This document shows positions 22,074-33,968 of a DNA stretch of 64,000 nt, piece by piece. The stretch spans positions 392,899-456,898 of the forward strand of contig JAIVFH010000014.1 in the NCBI GenBank assembly GCA_025765595.1, written 5' to 3'. The notes under the pieces were generated by a model. The model had not been told where the DNA came from and did not search any database. It saw only the letters and a list, made by a program, of their open reading frames with translations. This stretch comes from Obelidium mucronatum (Eukaryota; Chytridiomycota; Chytridiomycetes; Chytridiales; Chytriomycetaceae). How positions within the stretch are numbered: position 1 is the first letter of the stretch; every line of letters starts with the position of its first letter. The translations under genes were made by a program, and so were the position numbers.

Positions 22074-22692
22074 ATGCAAACAGACAACACTACTACAGAC
22101 ATTGCAGCCCTTGGGATTGAACTACAACAGTTGCGACAAATCAAAGGCCATTTCTCTGGCGGATCAGATGGATTCATAAAGGGTGAGAATAACATCTCTC
22201 TCCCTTTTTTCTGAACCACACCACTCAAATAAACATTTGATGGTGCCACCACCAACCACTCTGATTAGATGTCGATGCATTCAACGGCAAGAAGCACCAG
22301 TTAAGAACCAAAACCAAAACCAAAAAAAAAAAACATTGTCACATTATGACAGTGTCCTTTAACATGATTTTTTTTTCAGAATCCTTGATCGCCTATTGAC
22401 CCAACTCGGTGTTCCAGGAACACTGCTTTCCAAAATCTCTGAAACCATGGGAATTCCTGATGAAGTTGTTCCCGAGGGAGATGCTTCGATTGTGTCCCTG
22501 ATGCCTGGACCGATTCTGGTTGGAGGTGGTTCAGCAACTCAGTCTCACCAGGCTGTCACTTGTTCGAATGCTGACTCGGAGGTCTCTGTATATGCAATCT
22601 ATCATTGGCGTGGACGCCATGATTACGTTTGGTTTCTGATTGGTACGGAAGGTACTGTCGTCAAGAGTGGCTGGTATATGGCTGGTGAATGA
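22074..22692 (+). CDS. Conserved hypothetical protein (WRGxHDYxWF motif)
   Basis: join(22074..22182,22269..22299,22380..22692), 150 aa, including a 31-nt micro-exon. The N-terminal part reads LQQLRQIKGHFSGGSDGF, then DAFNGKKHQILDRLLTQLG; the C-terminal part has VYAIYHWRGRHDYVWFLI and ends SGWYMAGE. I recall similar short fungal proteins with GHF.GG and a YWRG.HDYLWF ending but no assigned function. The two-part layout, with a short helix pair and then a small beta sheet, resembles SmpA/OmlA-like folds; this is a guess. No signal peptide, no membrane segment. Frame is kept at both junctions. Confidence 0.7.
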
Positions 22693-22818
22693 GTGTTTTT
22701 ATTCGTTTCCAGCTCCAAATCAAGTGAATAAATGCACATAAATAGTATAATAATACTATAATTATATTTCACATTAAATACATGTTATTCTTTTCGCTCG
22801 CTCGCCTCCCTTCCCTTT

Positions 22819-24228
22819 TTACACTTTCAGAGTTTGCACGCAATCCCCAACAGCAATTGCCACCCACTCTGGAATTCCAGGCGTCCACGACAGGTTATTG
22901 ATGGAATCGTTTGCTCGATATGTTAGAGACGGTTCAGACAACTTGCGCGTCTTTGATACACTTGAGATATCCCACACCAGAGCAAAAGCATCATCACCTG
23001 GTGATCGCATTGAGTGGATACAGAGGAAAAATTAAACGTATAAGCCTCCCCCCCTTACCAACACTACAAATATGGGCGCCACTGTGAGGAGCCCATGCAA
23101 TCGCATTGACGGGAGCCTGGTGGCCATAGAGCTCTACAACAGGAACACTGGGCTCTCGGATATCCAACACGACAACTTTCTGAGAACCCGACTGAAAAGT
23201 GGCTATATAGTTTGAATCCAGTTTGTTCCACGATAGACGAAGTAGCGGCGGGTTCTCCATTGTTTGTGTGGCATTGGGACCACCTGGAGGAGTCAGTTGT
23301 GGGGGTGTGTCGTACAGAATTGTAGAATGCTCCAAGGCGCGCAAGTCAAAAACTCGAACTGATCCATCCGCTCCGACACTGTGTGGTATTTTCTGGGAGT
23401 GTAAAGAACGAGAAGGAAAAGGGGAAGAAGAAGAAGAAGAAGAAGAAAACAAGGACGTACCTGGCGAAACTGTGTGGGTCCTTTGAAAAAGCAACATCGT
23501 AAACAGCTTTATCATGAGCAATTAGCTGGGTTTTTTGTTCTTGTCTCTGTTGAAAATAGGTTTGTTTTTCAGATCCTTGATTCTTGCAAGAGTTTTTTGG
23601 CAATGGTTACATTAACGTCCCACACAGTGCATGTTGTATCAATGCAGCTTGTCACGCACAGACTCGGATCAGCTTCGTTCCAGTCAAAGGAGGACAGTGG
23701 GGGGGAAGTAGTTTTGTTCTGGTTCTGCACTAGAAAGTAAGTAGATATTTTTCTCGCATCGCCCGACGACACTTACACGGCGCTGGTTCGCCGGGCGCAG
23801 CGTCGCGCGCACGGTCAGCTCCTGCGGCAGCAGCGGCGGGGCGGGGGCCGTGATGCTCGCGTTCGGCACGGCGGCGGCGTCGGCGAGCGCGTGCAGCCGC
23901 AGACAGTCGGACGACGCGGCGAGCAGCGCGGGCGCGGCGGCGGCGGCCTGCGGCGGGAGTCAGGTTACGTTACACAAGAAGAGGAGAAAGAAACACGCAC
24001 CGGCGCCCACAGCACGCGCGTCGCCGGGTACGCCACGGCCGCCGCCGCCACGCACACAAGCGCGTCGCGCCGCCGGTCGCGCTCGACAATCTGCAGCGTG
24101 TTGGCGCCGCCCGTCGCCGCGAACGACGCGAGCGCGAGCCGGAACGAGTCGCGCTGCTGGTGCCACGCGAGGCCGTACACTGCGAACCCGGCCTTGTACG
24201 TGTACGTGTGCTTGCCCGTCGAGTCCAT
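22819..24228 (-). CDS. DCAF7: WD40 protein DCAF7/WDR68
   Basis: complement(join(22819..22997,23059..23378,23461..23546,23611..23724,23777..23947,24001..24228)), 365 aa, six exons. Signature blocks are colinear with animal DCAF7 and plant TTG1: [95 protein letters not shown] and [15 protein letters not shown]. It is a seven-bladed propeller; by family knowledge a scaffold for DYRK/HIPK kinases and a DDB1-CUL4 substrate receptor. The exon 5 acceptor (CACACAG) was chosen because it restores FASVGADG. The first two exons are very GC-rich and Ala-rich. It is divergent from the first Bax-inhibitor gene, with 80 bp between ATGs. Confidence 0.92.
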
Positions 24229-24308
24229 TATGATCGAGTGCTTGGTGCTTGGTTTATATATTTATAATAATAAATAAAATAAAATAAAATAAAATAAAAT
24301 AATATCAA
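24229..24308. promoter_or_regulatory. 80-bp divergent spacer, DCAF7 / BI-1 family gene
   Basis: Contains an (AAAAT)n-like tract (24268-24302) and TATATATTTATAATAAT-type sequence (24255-24275). It must hold both 5' leaders and the core promoters. Confidence 0.4.
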
Positions 24309-25253
24309 ATGCAACACCCTCCACAGTACTCGGAAACAGATGCGCTGCTGGAGCAGTCTCTGCCGCCTTCTTACAAGTCTCTGGCTGATGTGCGTTGTAC
24401 TCTGGCATCTGCTAATTCAACCAACTGTCTCACAAAAACCTTTAGTGCAATCTGGATGAACGAGTTGCTTTCATTCGAAAGGTTTACACGTAAGTATTCA
24501 TCTTTTCAAACTGTTGTGACTGTTTGACGCTGCATTGACTGTGATCGTTTATGACGTCTTGTCGACTCATTCATACCACCGTCACTGCCACCTCACTCCA
24601 CCCAGTGTTCTTGCAGCTCAATTTGGACTCACCACAGTCATTTCCGCGCTTTTCATGTATAATGACTCCATCAGACATGTTGTTCAATCAAAGTAAGCGA
24701 TATCTCTCTGATTCTCCTAGTTGTTCTCACTCTCGAAAAAAGTGGGTGGGCTGTTATGCTCTCGTCTTGGGGCGGTCTCTTTATTCTATTGGCATTAATG
24801 TGGTTTCGAAAGCAAGAACCAATCAACAAGTACCTGTTGGTGGCCTTCACCATGGCGGAATCATACACAATCGGTGTCGTCTGCACATTCTACCAATCTG
24901 AAACGGTCCTCCAAGCCGTCATCTTGACTTTCTCTGTATTCATTGCTCTCACGATATTCACTCTACAGTCCAAAATATCCTTTGAAGGGCTCGGGCCCTT
25001 CTTGTTTACCTCCTTGAGCGTTCTTGTTGTTGCTTCCTTTATTGAGATATTCTTCCCCTTTTCGCGTGCAATGGATTTGGTTATTGCGATTGTCACTGCA
25101 ATCGTGTTTTGTGGGTACATTTTGTATGACACTTGGCAACTGTTTGAGAGACTGGATCAAGACGAGTGGGTCGTTGGAGCTGTTGAATTGTATCTTGACG
25201 TTGTCAACTTGTTTCTCGCCTTTCTTCGGATCCTCTCCAGTAATGATGATTGA
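24309..25253 (+). CDS. Bax inhibitor-1/lifeguard (TMBIM) family protein, copy 1
   Basis: join(24309..24389,24446..24489,24606..24692,24743..25253), 240 aa. DERVAFIRKVYTVLAAQFGLTTVISALF is split over three exons and is the hallmark N-terminal TM1 region of lifeguard proteins. Seven hydrophobic segments follow, with FTMAESYTIGVVC, YILYDTWQLFE and VELYLDVVNLFLAFLRIL; the last carries the Asp residues of the putative pH-sensing di-aspartyl latch region. By family knowledge it is an ER/Golgi calcium-leak channel that suppresses cell death. The last intron ends in AAAAAAG with no pyrimidine tract; the more pyrimidine-rich TAG at 24720 would break the frame. It is the first of three same-strand paralogues. 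Confidence 0.88.
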
Positions 25254-25316
25254 TGAGAATCCATGAGTAAAAAAGAATTCAATTATAAATAAAGTTTCTT
25301 TCAAAAAAAAAAAATA

Positions 25317-26230
25317 ATGGCAGATTCTGAAACCAACTCTGGCCTCTTGGATACCTCTAAAGTCCTGCTAAAGGAGGTGAAAAACGAACTCGGCGATAGC
25401 CCCACCCTGCCCTTTTCCTTTTTCGATTTCATCTGCGCTGCGATTCGATCGCAAAACAGTGGCTGATAGAAACCATCAAAACAGTTCAGTCACAACGTGA
25501 AGGGCGATTACCTCAAAGAAGTTCTGTTCATTCTAGCCGTTCAATATTTGGCAGCTTTCTTGTCGTCGTACATCTTTATTGCACTGCTGCCTGGAACAAG
25601 GTGTGAGCAATGATTGGTTGTGCTGGTTTTTTGGGAGTTTCTAATTTGGAACTTTTTTGTAACCAGCTGGTGGACTTCGCGGTTACTCTCACTAGGAGGT
25701 CTCTTATTTTCTCAGCTCTTGTATAAACAGAAAGGAAATGAAGAGTCCAGCAGGTAAACGAGCAGAAAATGGGAGAGCATTCTCTTCAACCCCCCAATAC
25801 CTTCAACCAACTTTTTTTTTTTTTTTAAAAAAAAAACGAAAGGGAATTCTTGATTGTTTATACAATCTATGAATCGTACGCCTGCTCATACGCATCATCT
25901 CTCCTCGGGATGCAGCAAAACTTTCAATTCCTCTTGATGCTTTCGATTCACTGGTTTTTCGGCATGTCGCTTTTCACGCTCCAGAACAAGGCCAAATATT
26001 CAGGATACGCACCATACGTGTTTGGAGCTGGAGTTGTTGCGGCCATGATTCTGCTTCTTGAAGACGGCGGTGTTTTGGGGGCCTTGTATTTGGTCTACCT
26101 GTTTGCACATACAATGATCACGTTCAGGGAGAAGCTGGATTTGTGTACCCCTAAAGATGTTATGTTTGCGGTTGTGGATTGGAATATGTATTTGATTCCC
26201 CTTGTGAATGTGTATTTCCTGTTCAAGTGA
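25317..26230 (+). CDS. Bax inhibitor-1 family protein, copy 2 (divergent)
   Basis: join(25317..25376,25485..25600,25667..25753,25843..26230), 216 aa. VKGDYLKEVLFILAVQYLAAF replaces the usual FIRKVY..L motif. IVYTIYESYACSYASSLL, FGMSLFTLQNKAKYSGYAP and MFAVVDWNMYLIPLVNVYFLFK follow at the positions of TM3 to TM7. The C-terminal Asp pair found in copy 1 is reduced to a single VVDWN, so pore or pH-sensor properties may differ. The first exon and its donor (GAG|GTGAAA) are the least certain part. It starts 63 bp after copy 1. Confidence 0.75.
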
Positions 26231-26402
26231 AGCTGGCTTTTTCCCCTCTCCCACTTAACTCTCTCCTTTCCCTCCCCTTTGCTGCCTCATTTGTTGATTG
26301 TCATTATTACTCTTTTGACTTTGTTTGTCTTTTCTGATGCTTGTTATTTTACATAAAAAGTGAATAATTGTAAAAAAAAAAAAAAAATTAGAATATAAAA
26401 TA

Positions 26403-27409
26403 ATGGAATCTCCATCAACGGCTTTGTTGATTCCAACCTCCATCGAGTACCGGCGAAGCAGCTGCTCTTCTCAGCATCATCATTTAGATACAGGCTCATT
26501 GGCAGACATTCAAGTGTTTCTGATTGAGGTACTGTAGTTGCGATATCCCTGCGCTTGGCCAAATAACATTCTCGTCCAAAAACATTCCTCAATTATTATT
26601 AGAGTCCCGAATCTGTCCGTTTACTGTTCATTCGCAAGGTTTACCTTTCTCTCGCATTCTTGTTCCTGTGTGCTTGGATGACTGTGGTTGGCGTCTTTCG
26701 TGGAAATCAAGCATTGGAATCAGTCACGTTGAACAAGTTTAGATTCCCGATTTTTTTCTCACTCTCACTCCTCTCTTAAACTCTCTTCTTCCTTCTTTTT
26801 CGGGCGTTAATAGTGGCTGGATTGTTCCTTGGAGTGCCGCTGGCGGATTGATCTTGAGTATTGCAGTGTATTCCAAGCGCGGTCAAGTCACATTGTAAAA
26901 AAAGAAAACAAACCTTTGAAACAAGTAGCCCCGAATCAAATCTGAGAATTTTTTTGGTTTGTTTTTTTTACAGGTCCACTATTGCTGCGTATGCAAGCTA
27001 CGAAATCTGCGCAATCAGTCTCGCCTGTCTCGCCGCCACCACCCCAAACCTCCTTATTTCGCAATTCGAATACGCATCGCTGTTTTTATTCTACTGGTTC
27101 ATCACTATTTCGCTATACACGTTCCAAAATACAATATTCTTTTCAGGCGTGAATCCGTTTGTGGCTGGGATGGCTGTATTTGCTGGTCTCGTTTGGTTGA
27201 GCCAGGTGAACCAAACTGAGCAGCAGCGACAGAATAGAGAGTTTCGGGTGACGGAATACTTGATTTCCGTGTTTTGCGTGCATGTTCTGTTTGGGACGCT
27301 TGAAATGCTGAGGAGGTTTACGCCGGAAGATTGGATGATGGGGGTTGTGGACTTTGTTCTTGTGCTTGGTGCTGCTGCGAATGGATACTTTCTTGTAACG
27401 CGTTTGTAA
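26403..27409 (+). CDS. Bax inhibitor-1 family protein, copy 3
   Basis: join(26403..26528,26603..26736,26814..26894,26974..27409), 258 aa. VRLLFIRKVYLSLAFLFLCAW marks TM1. IAAYASYEICAISLACLA, FITISLYTFQNTIFFSGVNP and MMGVVDFVLVLGAANGYFLV-like sequence fill later TM segments. As in copy 2, the C-terminal latch is VVDF rather than the ELYLDVVN of copy 1. The three copies share the intron phases around the TM1-TM3 region (phases 2 and 2), supporting tandem duplication followed by strong divergence. The middle intron lies after NGWIV. The stop is followed by a 25-nt G run. Confidence 0.85.
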
Positions 27410-27418
27410 TGAAATTTC

Positions 27419-27443
27419 GGGGGGGGGGGGGGGGGGGGGGGGG
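27419..27443. repeat. 25-nt uninterrupted poly-G tract
   Basis: A G homopolymer on the + strand 10 bp after the stop of copy 3 of the Bax-inhibitor family, so it lies in the 3' UTR or spacer. Confidence 0.97.
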
Positions 27444-27559
27444 CATGTCCGAAAACCCCTCTTGTGTCCAAGCATTTTGGAAAAAAAAAGTCTATAAAAA
27501 TAAAAGTAAAAAAAGGAATTGATAAAAACTTTCCTTCAAAAGAAAAAAAAATATAGGAA

Positions 27560-29524
27560 ATGACTCCTGTTTTTTCTCTCGCACTTTTTCTCGCGTTGGT
27601 TGCTGCTGCTCGTCCTCTTGCTGACGCTTCGACTTCGGCGGAACCAGCTGTGATTGGATACCTCTTGCTTGACGCCGCCACAGGGTTTGCAAAGCTGAAT
27701 GCAGTTGAGTTTTTTTTTGGGTTTTTTGGAATAATGTTTGTCCGAACTTGTGGAATCTAAAACATACACACACACACACACACACACTCATACACGACAC
27801 AAGCTTGCAAACTCGGCTGCTACTCTCCCTCTTACTCGGATTGTTCTCTCTTTTGCTCGTCCTGACTTGGTCTATCTACCATTTTCACACACTCTCAAAC
27901 ACGTTGGTCTCAATTTGGCGGTGTCCGAAACATCAACAAGCAATACTTCTTCCTCCGCTGTGTCCGACTACGGGTTCGCGAGCCTCAAGACTGTTGTTGG
28001 TAAACTGCAAGCGGGTGGCGTGCAAGTTTACTTGGCTGTGGGAGGTTGGAACTACAACTGCTTTCCGTATCTGTACATGGCAAGTACACTTTTTATTGAT
28101 TGATATATATGATGAAGTTTTTAACTCGCTCTTTTTTTTTTTTTTTTTTTTTTTACTCCCATCAGAAGAATTCTATTGCCTACTTTGCAACTGGTCCTAA
28201 CGCGTGGAAACTTACTGAATACGGAAGCGGAACTTCTCTTGGATGTACAGAACTCAACCAGTACTGCTATGTTTGCGAGCCGCCGAGTCAAGGTTTGTTT
28301 GAAAAGAGTGAGGGGTTCACGCAATTAACTTTCTCATCACTTCCTATCTCTCTCCAGGAACCTCACTTGCTGACTTTAGCATCTTTCCGGAGCCATACCT
28401 TTCTCCCACTTGGATGCTTGCCCAATCTTTTGTTACAAGTAACGCTGGTGGTGCTACTCCCGTCTGGCATCCTGAACTTGTTGGTGGAAACATGTTCGGC
28501 GATTCTACGGGGAGAGCTGTAGTTCCTGGTACAAGCCTTTGGAAGCAGCTCTCGCGTGATCCATATCAGGACTTGGTTTACTTGGTCAAGGACTTGGGGC
28601 TTGATGGGATTGATTTGGATTACGAGGAAATTTGGCATGGTAACGACTTGTTATTCTATTATCTGCATACAATTTAATAGGAATTAATTTTTTTTGTTTT
28701 GTTTATATACTACCAGCGGACACGTTTAGATCTGGAAGTGGAGTTGGGCCATTCATGTTGGATCAAACTGTTTACAAGTACACTGCGATTGCTCAGGACT
28801 TGATTATCAATATTCAAGCGATTTATCCAAAGTGCAAGTTGTCTGTCGCTGCTTCTGCTGCTGGGGCTTGGGCTGGGAACTGGTTTGATGCCCTTTTTTT
28901 TTTTTTTTTTTTGGTTTGATGCTTTCCTTCGCATGTTTTTTTTAATTATCTGAAGGTGGGGAGGGAATCTGAAAGGACTGTGGTACTACTCCAATTTATG
29001 GTATCCATCTGTAACCCAATTCATGACTGCTGGTACAAACGCGGGAGGCGTCAACGTCATGACGTATGATTTAAGCGTAAGCACCGTGTTTCTTGACACC
29101 CCTTCCTTGTTTGACGTCTCTTGAAACAAATAACCTTGATCAGAAAAACCCAACCTTCCATGAGTGTCCAAGCAGCCCCGAAACCTGCGACCTCGCAGGC
29201 CAAGTATCCTTCTACCTGTCCACATTCACGCCGATTACTCCAGCAGCGCGCATTGGTTTCGAAATCGGAGTTCCCGCGTATCCCGACTCTGTCCACGATG
29301 CATTGAACCAGCTTCCATTGACGCAGCACGAGTTGTCCAATATGTTGAGTTTTGTGAGTGGGAAAGGCGCGATTGTGTGGGAGCTTTACAAGGACGTTGT
29401 AATTGGTGGAGGCCAAGTGAATGCGAGTACTGTTTTACAGCAAGTTTGCAATATGGTGTTTAATGCGCAAGTTGGTGATGTGAGGGTGGATCGGTGTAAT
29501 GGAGTGATTCCTCGATTCAATTGA
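27560..29524 (+). CDS. GH18 family chitinase-like glycosidase, secreted
   Basis: join(27560..27703,27804..28079,28166..28292,28358..28639,28717..28882,28956..29076,29144..29524), 498 aa, seven exons. The signal peptide is LALFLALVAAARPLADA. The TIM-barrel landmarks are YLAVGGWNYN (SxGG strand), LGLDGIDLDYEE (DxxDxDxE, with the catalytic Glu as the last residue) and GVNVMTYDLS (the MxYD strand). Cysteine-rich loops CTELNQYCYVC and CPSSPETCDL suggest extracellular disulfides. Substrate is chitin or chito-oligomers by family knowledge. Intron 2 appears to be GC-AG (ATG|GCAAGT). Intron 1 holds a short (CA)n and intron 5 has a duplicated donor-like TGGTTTGATGC (28881 and 28911). The enzyme could serve cell-wall remodelling. 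Confidence 0.9.
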
Positions 29525-29668
29525 TTTTATTATTTTATTTTTGCTTTGCTTTACTTCTTGTCCCTATTGTTTCTATCTTTTTTTTTCAAGGGCATCTTTT
29601 TTTATGTTGCAACTTTTTTTTTTTTTTTTGAAAAATAAACACACAATACGCAAAACACAAACTGAAAC

Positions 29669-30168
29669 TCAAATAATCATGTCAAAGAACCCATCAGCTT
29701 TGCAAGAAGGACAACTATTTGCAATTGCCTTGATCCATCTGTGACCACATGTGTCGTGAAACAAGATTCCACAAGAAGTACACTCAAAGGATTCCTGAAC
29801 ATTACGGCAACAGATTCCACAATTACCAGCTTTCCCTCCTCTTGCTGCTGCAACTGCACTGGCTCTTGTTTCAATAATGAGAGTGTACCACTCGGCTGTA
29901 CCAATCCGGTCAGAAGAATAACACACGTAACCATCCGATTTCGAAGCAACAAGCCAGTCCGAAACAAAACGCGACATTTTGCTCGAGCTTGGCGACTGCT
30001 GAGTCAGTCCTGCAAACTTGTAAGCACAATTCACCATACCACAATCTCTTGGTGAAACTGGCTGACGGCATTTGGGGCACATGAGTTTATGGCTGTCTTT
30101 TCTGAGATTGAAAATTCCAAAGCCAAGTCGAATGAGTACTCTGAATTTGGTTTTGTTTGGGATGTTCA

Positions 30169-30204
<36 letters not shown>

Positions 30205-31062
30205 AAGTGTGTTTGTCAAACAAACATAAACTTACGTTTGGCGAAAAGCCTCGCATTCCTTGTTGTAACAGAATCCCGCGATATTAAGACCATCATCCAC
30301 AATACGCCAACTGAGTACTTTTCCTGAACGAACCAATTCAATCTTGTGTGGACCAAGCCCACTTGAAACATCAACAAACACGTAAAGAGGATTACCACCA
30401 CCACCACCACCACCACCACCACCACCACCACCGCCGCCGTTACCACCCAACAAACGGGCATGCACATGCACAGTCGACCCCTCATGCATAAAATCATAAA
30501 CAAACTTCCCAGAATTCTCATTATCAGGAATCATCTTGCCACCACAAGTCAACCGAAATAAACGAGGGGTAATCCCAGAAGCCCAACAACAACCACCACC
30601 TCCACCACCGTAACTTGCCATTGTCTTTTCAACAATACGCTTCTTGAAGGACTCGATAGTGTCATCCGCATTGCAACGGATCAACATGGTCTTGTTGGTG
30701 TATGGAGACTTTGCAAAGATTTGAAGTTGTTGTTTGTTTGGGTCGAGTGGTGGTGGAGACGTGCATTCAATGTAAACAAGCCAAGTTACTTGACATGTCT
30801 TGGAGAGCATGGATATGGAGTCTAACGCGACGGGGGAGGATTCTTGGAATTCAGTGCCTTCGGTGGTTCCCATTTGTACAAGTGACCAACAAGCCTTGTC
30901 CTTGTATTCTTGGAACAGGTACGATGCAACGTGTTGAGGAACCCAGGAGACATTTTCGCTTGCAATAACGCTTCCATTTATGAAGTTACGGTATACTAAC
31001 GTGTGGTTCTTGGAGTCAAGGACAACAATTTCGTGTGTGGGATACACGGTGGTGGAAATCAT
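29669..31062 (-). CDS. Ubiquitin-like domain plus RING-type zinc finger protein
   Basis: complement(join(29669..30140,30236..31062)), 432 aa. Residues about 1-110 are unassigned. Residues about 113-205 read like ubiquitin: LQIFAKSPYTNKTMLIRC, DDTIESFKKRIVEK, LFRLTCGGKMIPD, and end HVHARLLGG. The end resembles ubiquitin's own, but a Gly run follows, so a protease could in principle cut there. Next is a domain with GLNIAGFCYNKEC and CPKCRQPVSPRDCGMVNC, which gives paired cysteines for zinc. The C-terminus is a RING-like finger: CGICCRNV, CTSCGILFHDTCGHRW, CPSC. By family logic it is a ubiquitin ligase with its own Ubl; the substrate is unknown. The donor at 30235 is GTAAGT. The intron holds a ~25-nt A run. 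Confidence 0.72.
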
Positions 31063-31157
31063 TGTTTTTTTTTTTTTTTTTTTTTTTTGTTGATGAGTAA
31101 ATAATAATAATATTGGTGTAACTTTTTTTTTTTGGCATACATGTTTATTCGTTTTAC

Positions 31158-33933
31158 TCATTCTCTTCTGTCTTTACCCTGTCGTTGTTGATCTCCACCT
31201 TGATACTGTGATCGACCACTTTGCGAAGAATACTCCCTATCATTCTGTCTCTCACGATCCCGGTCCCGATCATATTGACCTGCAGCTGGTGGTCTTGAAT
31301 GGTCTCCACCACCGCCACCTCCACGCGATCCACGGTAGTCTCCCTTGTTATCATCACGACCGCCACCAGAGCCTGCAAATCCACCCGCATCACTGCCTCG
31401 GAAGTCGCGTTTATCGTCGCTTCGCCCAAAATTATTTCTGCGGTCTCCTCCATAATCACCACCTCCTCCTGCTCCGCGATTATTTCGACTATCGTACCCA
31501 CCTCGCCCACCACCATGACTACCACCACCACCGCCACCGCCGCTATTATTATTACTGTTGTTATTGTTGTTGTTGTGATATGGGTGTGTCCGGTGGTTGG
31601 CTCCATGGTGTCGAATCGGGCCTCCTCCGTTATGTTCATAGGCAGCAGGTTTCGGTCCTCGCTGATTATATCCACTTTGATGCTGGTGCTGCATTTGCTG
31701 TTGCAGCAGCAGCTGTTGCTGTGACGACGGCAGCGGATACGCTCCCCCACCGGTGGGACCAGACGGTTGTGGTGGACCTCCTCCGACTACATTGGTGTTT
31801 GGGTCATACCCCATTAACCGTTGGTATCCTTCAACATCGCTTGGCAAAGTATGATGAACGGGTAATTGTGGTTGGTGGGATTTCATTCCTGGTATGTCAT
31901 TCATTTGATGCGCTTGTGTACGTCGTTGACGGTTTCCGAGTTCATGGGATTGTTCCCAGTTGCAGTTGAAGCTGTTGTTGAAAGTTGGTTTAACATCGGG
32001 AATTCGCCTATTACATAAGATCAATCACATACTCGCTGCCTCCAGGAATTGCAGGGAAAGGCTTGGCGAAAAAGTAATGGTGTTTTAAGGCTTCGGCCGT
32101 GCTGAGTCGCTTTTGCGGATCACAAACAAGAATTTGCTCAATCAAATCAACTACACCAATAAAGTACTTGTCCATGACGAAGCTTTCACACAAATACAAA
32201 AAAAAAAAAACATGATGAGTAAGACTTGATTCATTAAACACAATAACAACCAAAAAAAAAAAATACTCACTGTCGAAATTGTTCCCTCAAGTCTCCAGGC
32301 TTTGGTGGTGAACTCAACTCCATAGTTTGCAAAACCGGTAGATCCTTCACTCCTGGCCAAGATTCTGGTGTCGGAGTTCCACACAGCTGCCACACTTTTT
32401 CCAATTGATCAAAGTCATCAGCACCAACGAGAATCGGTTTCCTTTTTAAGATTTCACCAAATACGCAGCTGTTTTTTGTGTTCATTCAACGAAAGACGTT
32501 TTTTTTTTGTAAGTTATTCAAAACAAAACAAAACAAAACAATAATAATAAAAACTCACCCTACACCCCACATGTCGATTCCAGGTCCATATCGAGTCGCC
32601 CCCAGCAATAATTCCGGTGGTCGATACCAACGTGTTACAACCATATTGGTATATTTAGGGTCCTTGATGCTTTGCAAATGAGCACGAGCTAAACCAAAAT
32701 CGGCAATTTTCAAGTGTCCTTGATTATCAATGAGGATATTTGCAGTCTTCATGTCACGATGCATGATCAAGTTCTGTTTAGATTGATTTGAATGAGTTGT
32801 TGCTTTTTTTCTCTAAAATGTTTATGGAAGAAGAAGAAGAAAAAAAAAACGAGAGTGAAAGAGATGGGGTGTGTGTATAAGAGCGAAATATACCCTGTGC
32901 AAGTAATCTGTTCCTCTCAATAACTGTTGAAAGTAACTTTTGATCTGATGTGGCATGAATCGGATATTCGGGTTCTCAAGAAGACCGTTCAAGTCATGAT
33001 CCATGAAAGGAAACACCATATGAACTTCGCCACGCTGCCGAGTTTGTTTGTTTCCTATTTTGTGAAGGCACAGAATAGCAACGATCAGGATATTTACAGA
33101 AAAGAAGAGAGAAAAAAAAGAAGCCAGGCCCACCCTTCTTGACAGCAATTTCAGTCAATTCGACAATATTCTCATGACTAAGAGATTTCAAGATTTTAAT
33201 TTCGCGCAGAGCAGTAATGGGAATCTGTGATTGATGAAGTTGGCAAGGTTTAGAAACAAAGAATTCATCGCCTCTGGTGGATTTGTGACTCACCCCCTCC
33301 TTTTCATTATGCATCAAAATTCTCTTTAAAGCAAAAGTTTGTCCATGCTTGTTTTTCATAATGTTGACTTCACTTTAAAAAAAAAGCACGGGTGTGAGAA
33401 TATACCACACGCACAAAAAAAAAGATCACTAAATTAAATTACCCAAAAGTTCCTTCTCCTACTTTCTTAATGTTTGTGTAGTCGTCAACGGAAGAGCAGC
33501 CCTTGTACACGCGAGGAGCAATGAATACAGAAGGAAGAGATGAAGAAGAGGAAGAAGAAGGTAAAAGAGTTGTCGATGAGCCGGATCGAACAAGAGCAGG
33601 ACTGCTATTAGGGGGAAGAGGAGTAGAAGTGGAGTGTTGTTGTTGGGTTGCAGGCGGAGGCTGCGGCTTGTTGTCATCAAATACCAAGGCGGGAGAGTTG
33701 TTTGAATTGTATGATGGATTGTTTGGATTGTAGTTGCTATTTTGCTGGTTTCGAAATAGCAAGTTATGCACGGGCTTTGGTTTGTTGCTGCTTGAGTTGT
33801 TATTGTTGGGGGTATCGTTGATGGATGGCTCTTCGCCTTCTTCCAGCTCTTCCTTCGAGTCCGCGTACGATGCGTGGTGCGCAGGGGCATGCGGCGGTGA
33901 CGGCAGTTCCGCTTCGTCCATCGAGGCTGTGAG

Positions 33934-33968
<35 letters not shown>

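Noticed and set aside
24551..24901. 116-codon frame overlapping BI-1 copy 1
   Set aside because: It is the wrong frame produced by using the TAG at 24720 as acceptor; the TMBIM motifs are in the other frame.
32011..32034. 25-nt intron in CDK9 (GTATGT...AATAG)
   Set aside because: It keeps frame but is far shorter than any other intron here; the 61-nt alternative ending AACAG at 31972 also keeps frame and is preferred.
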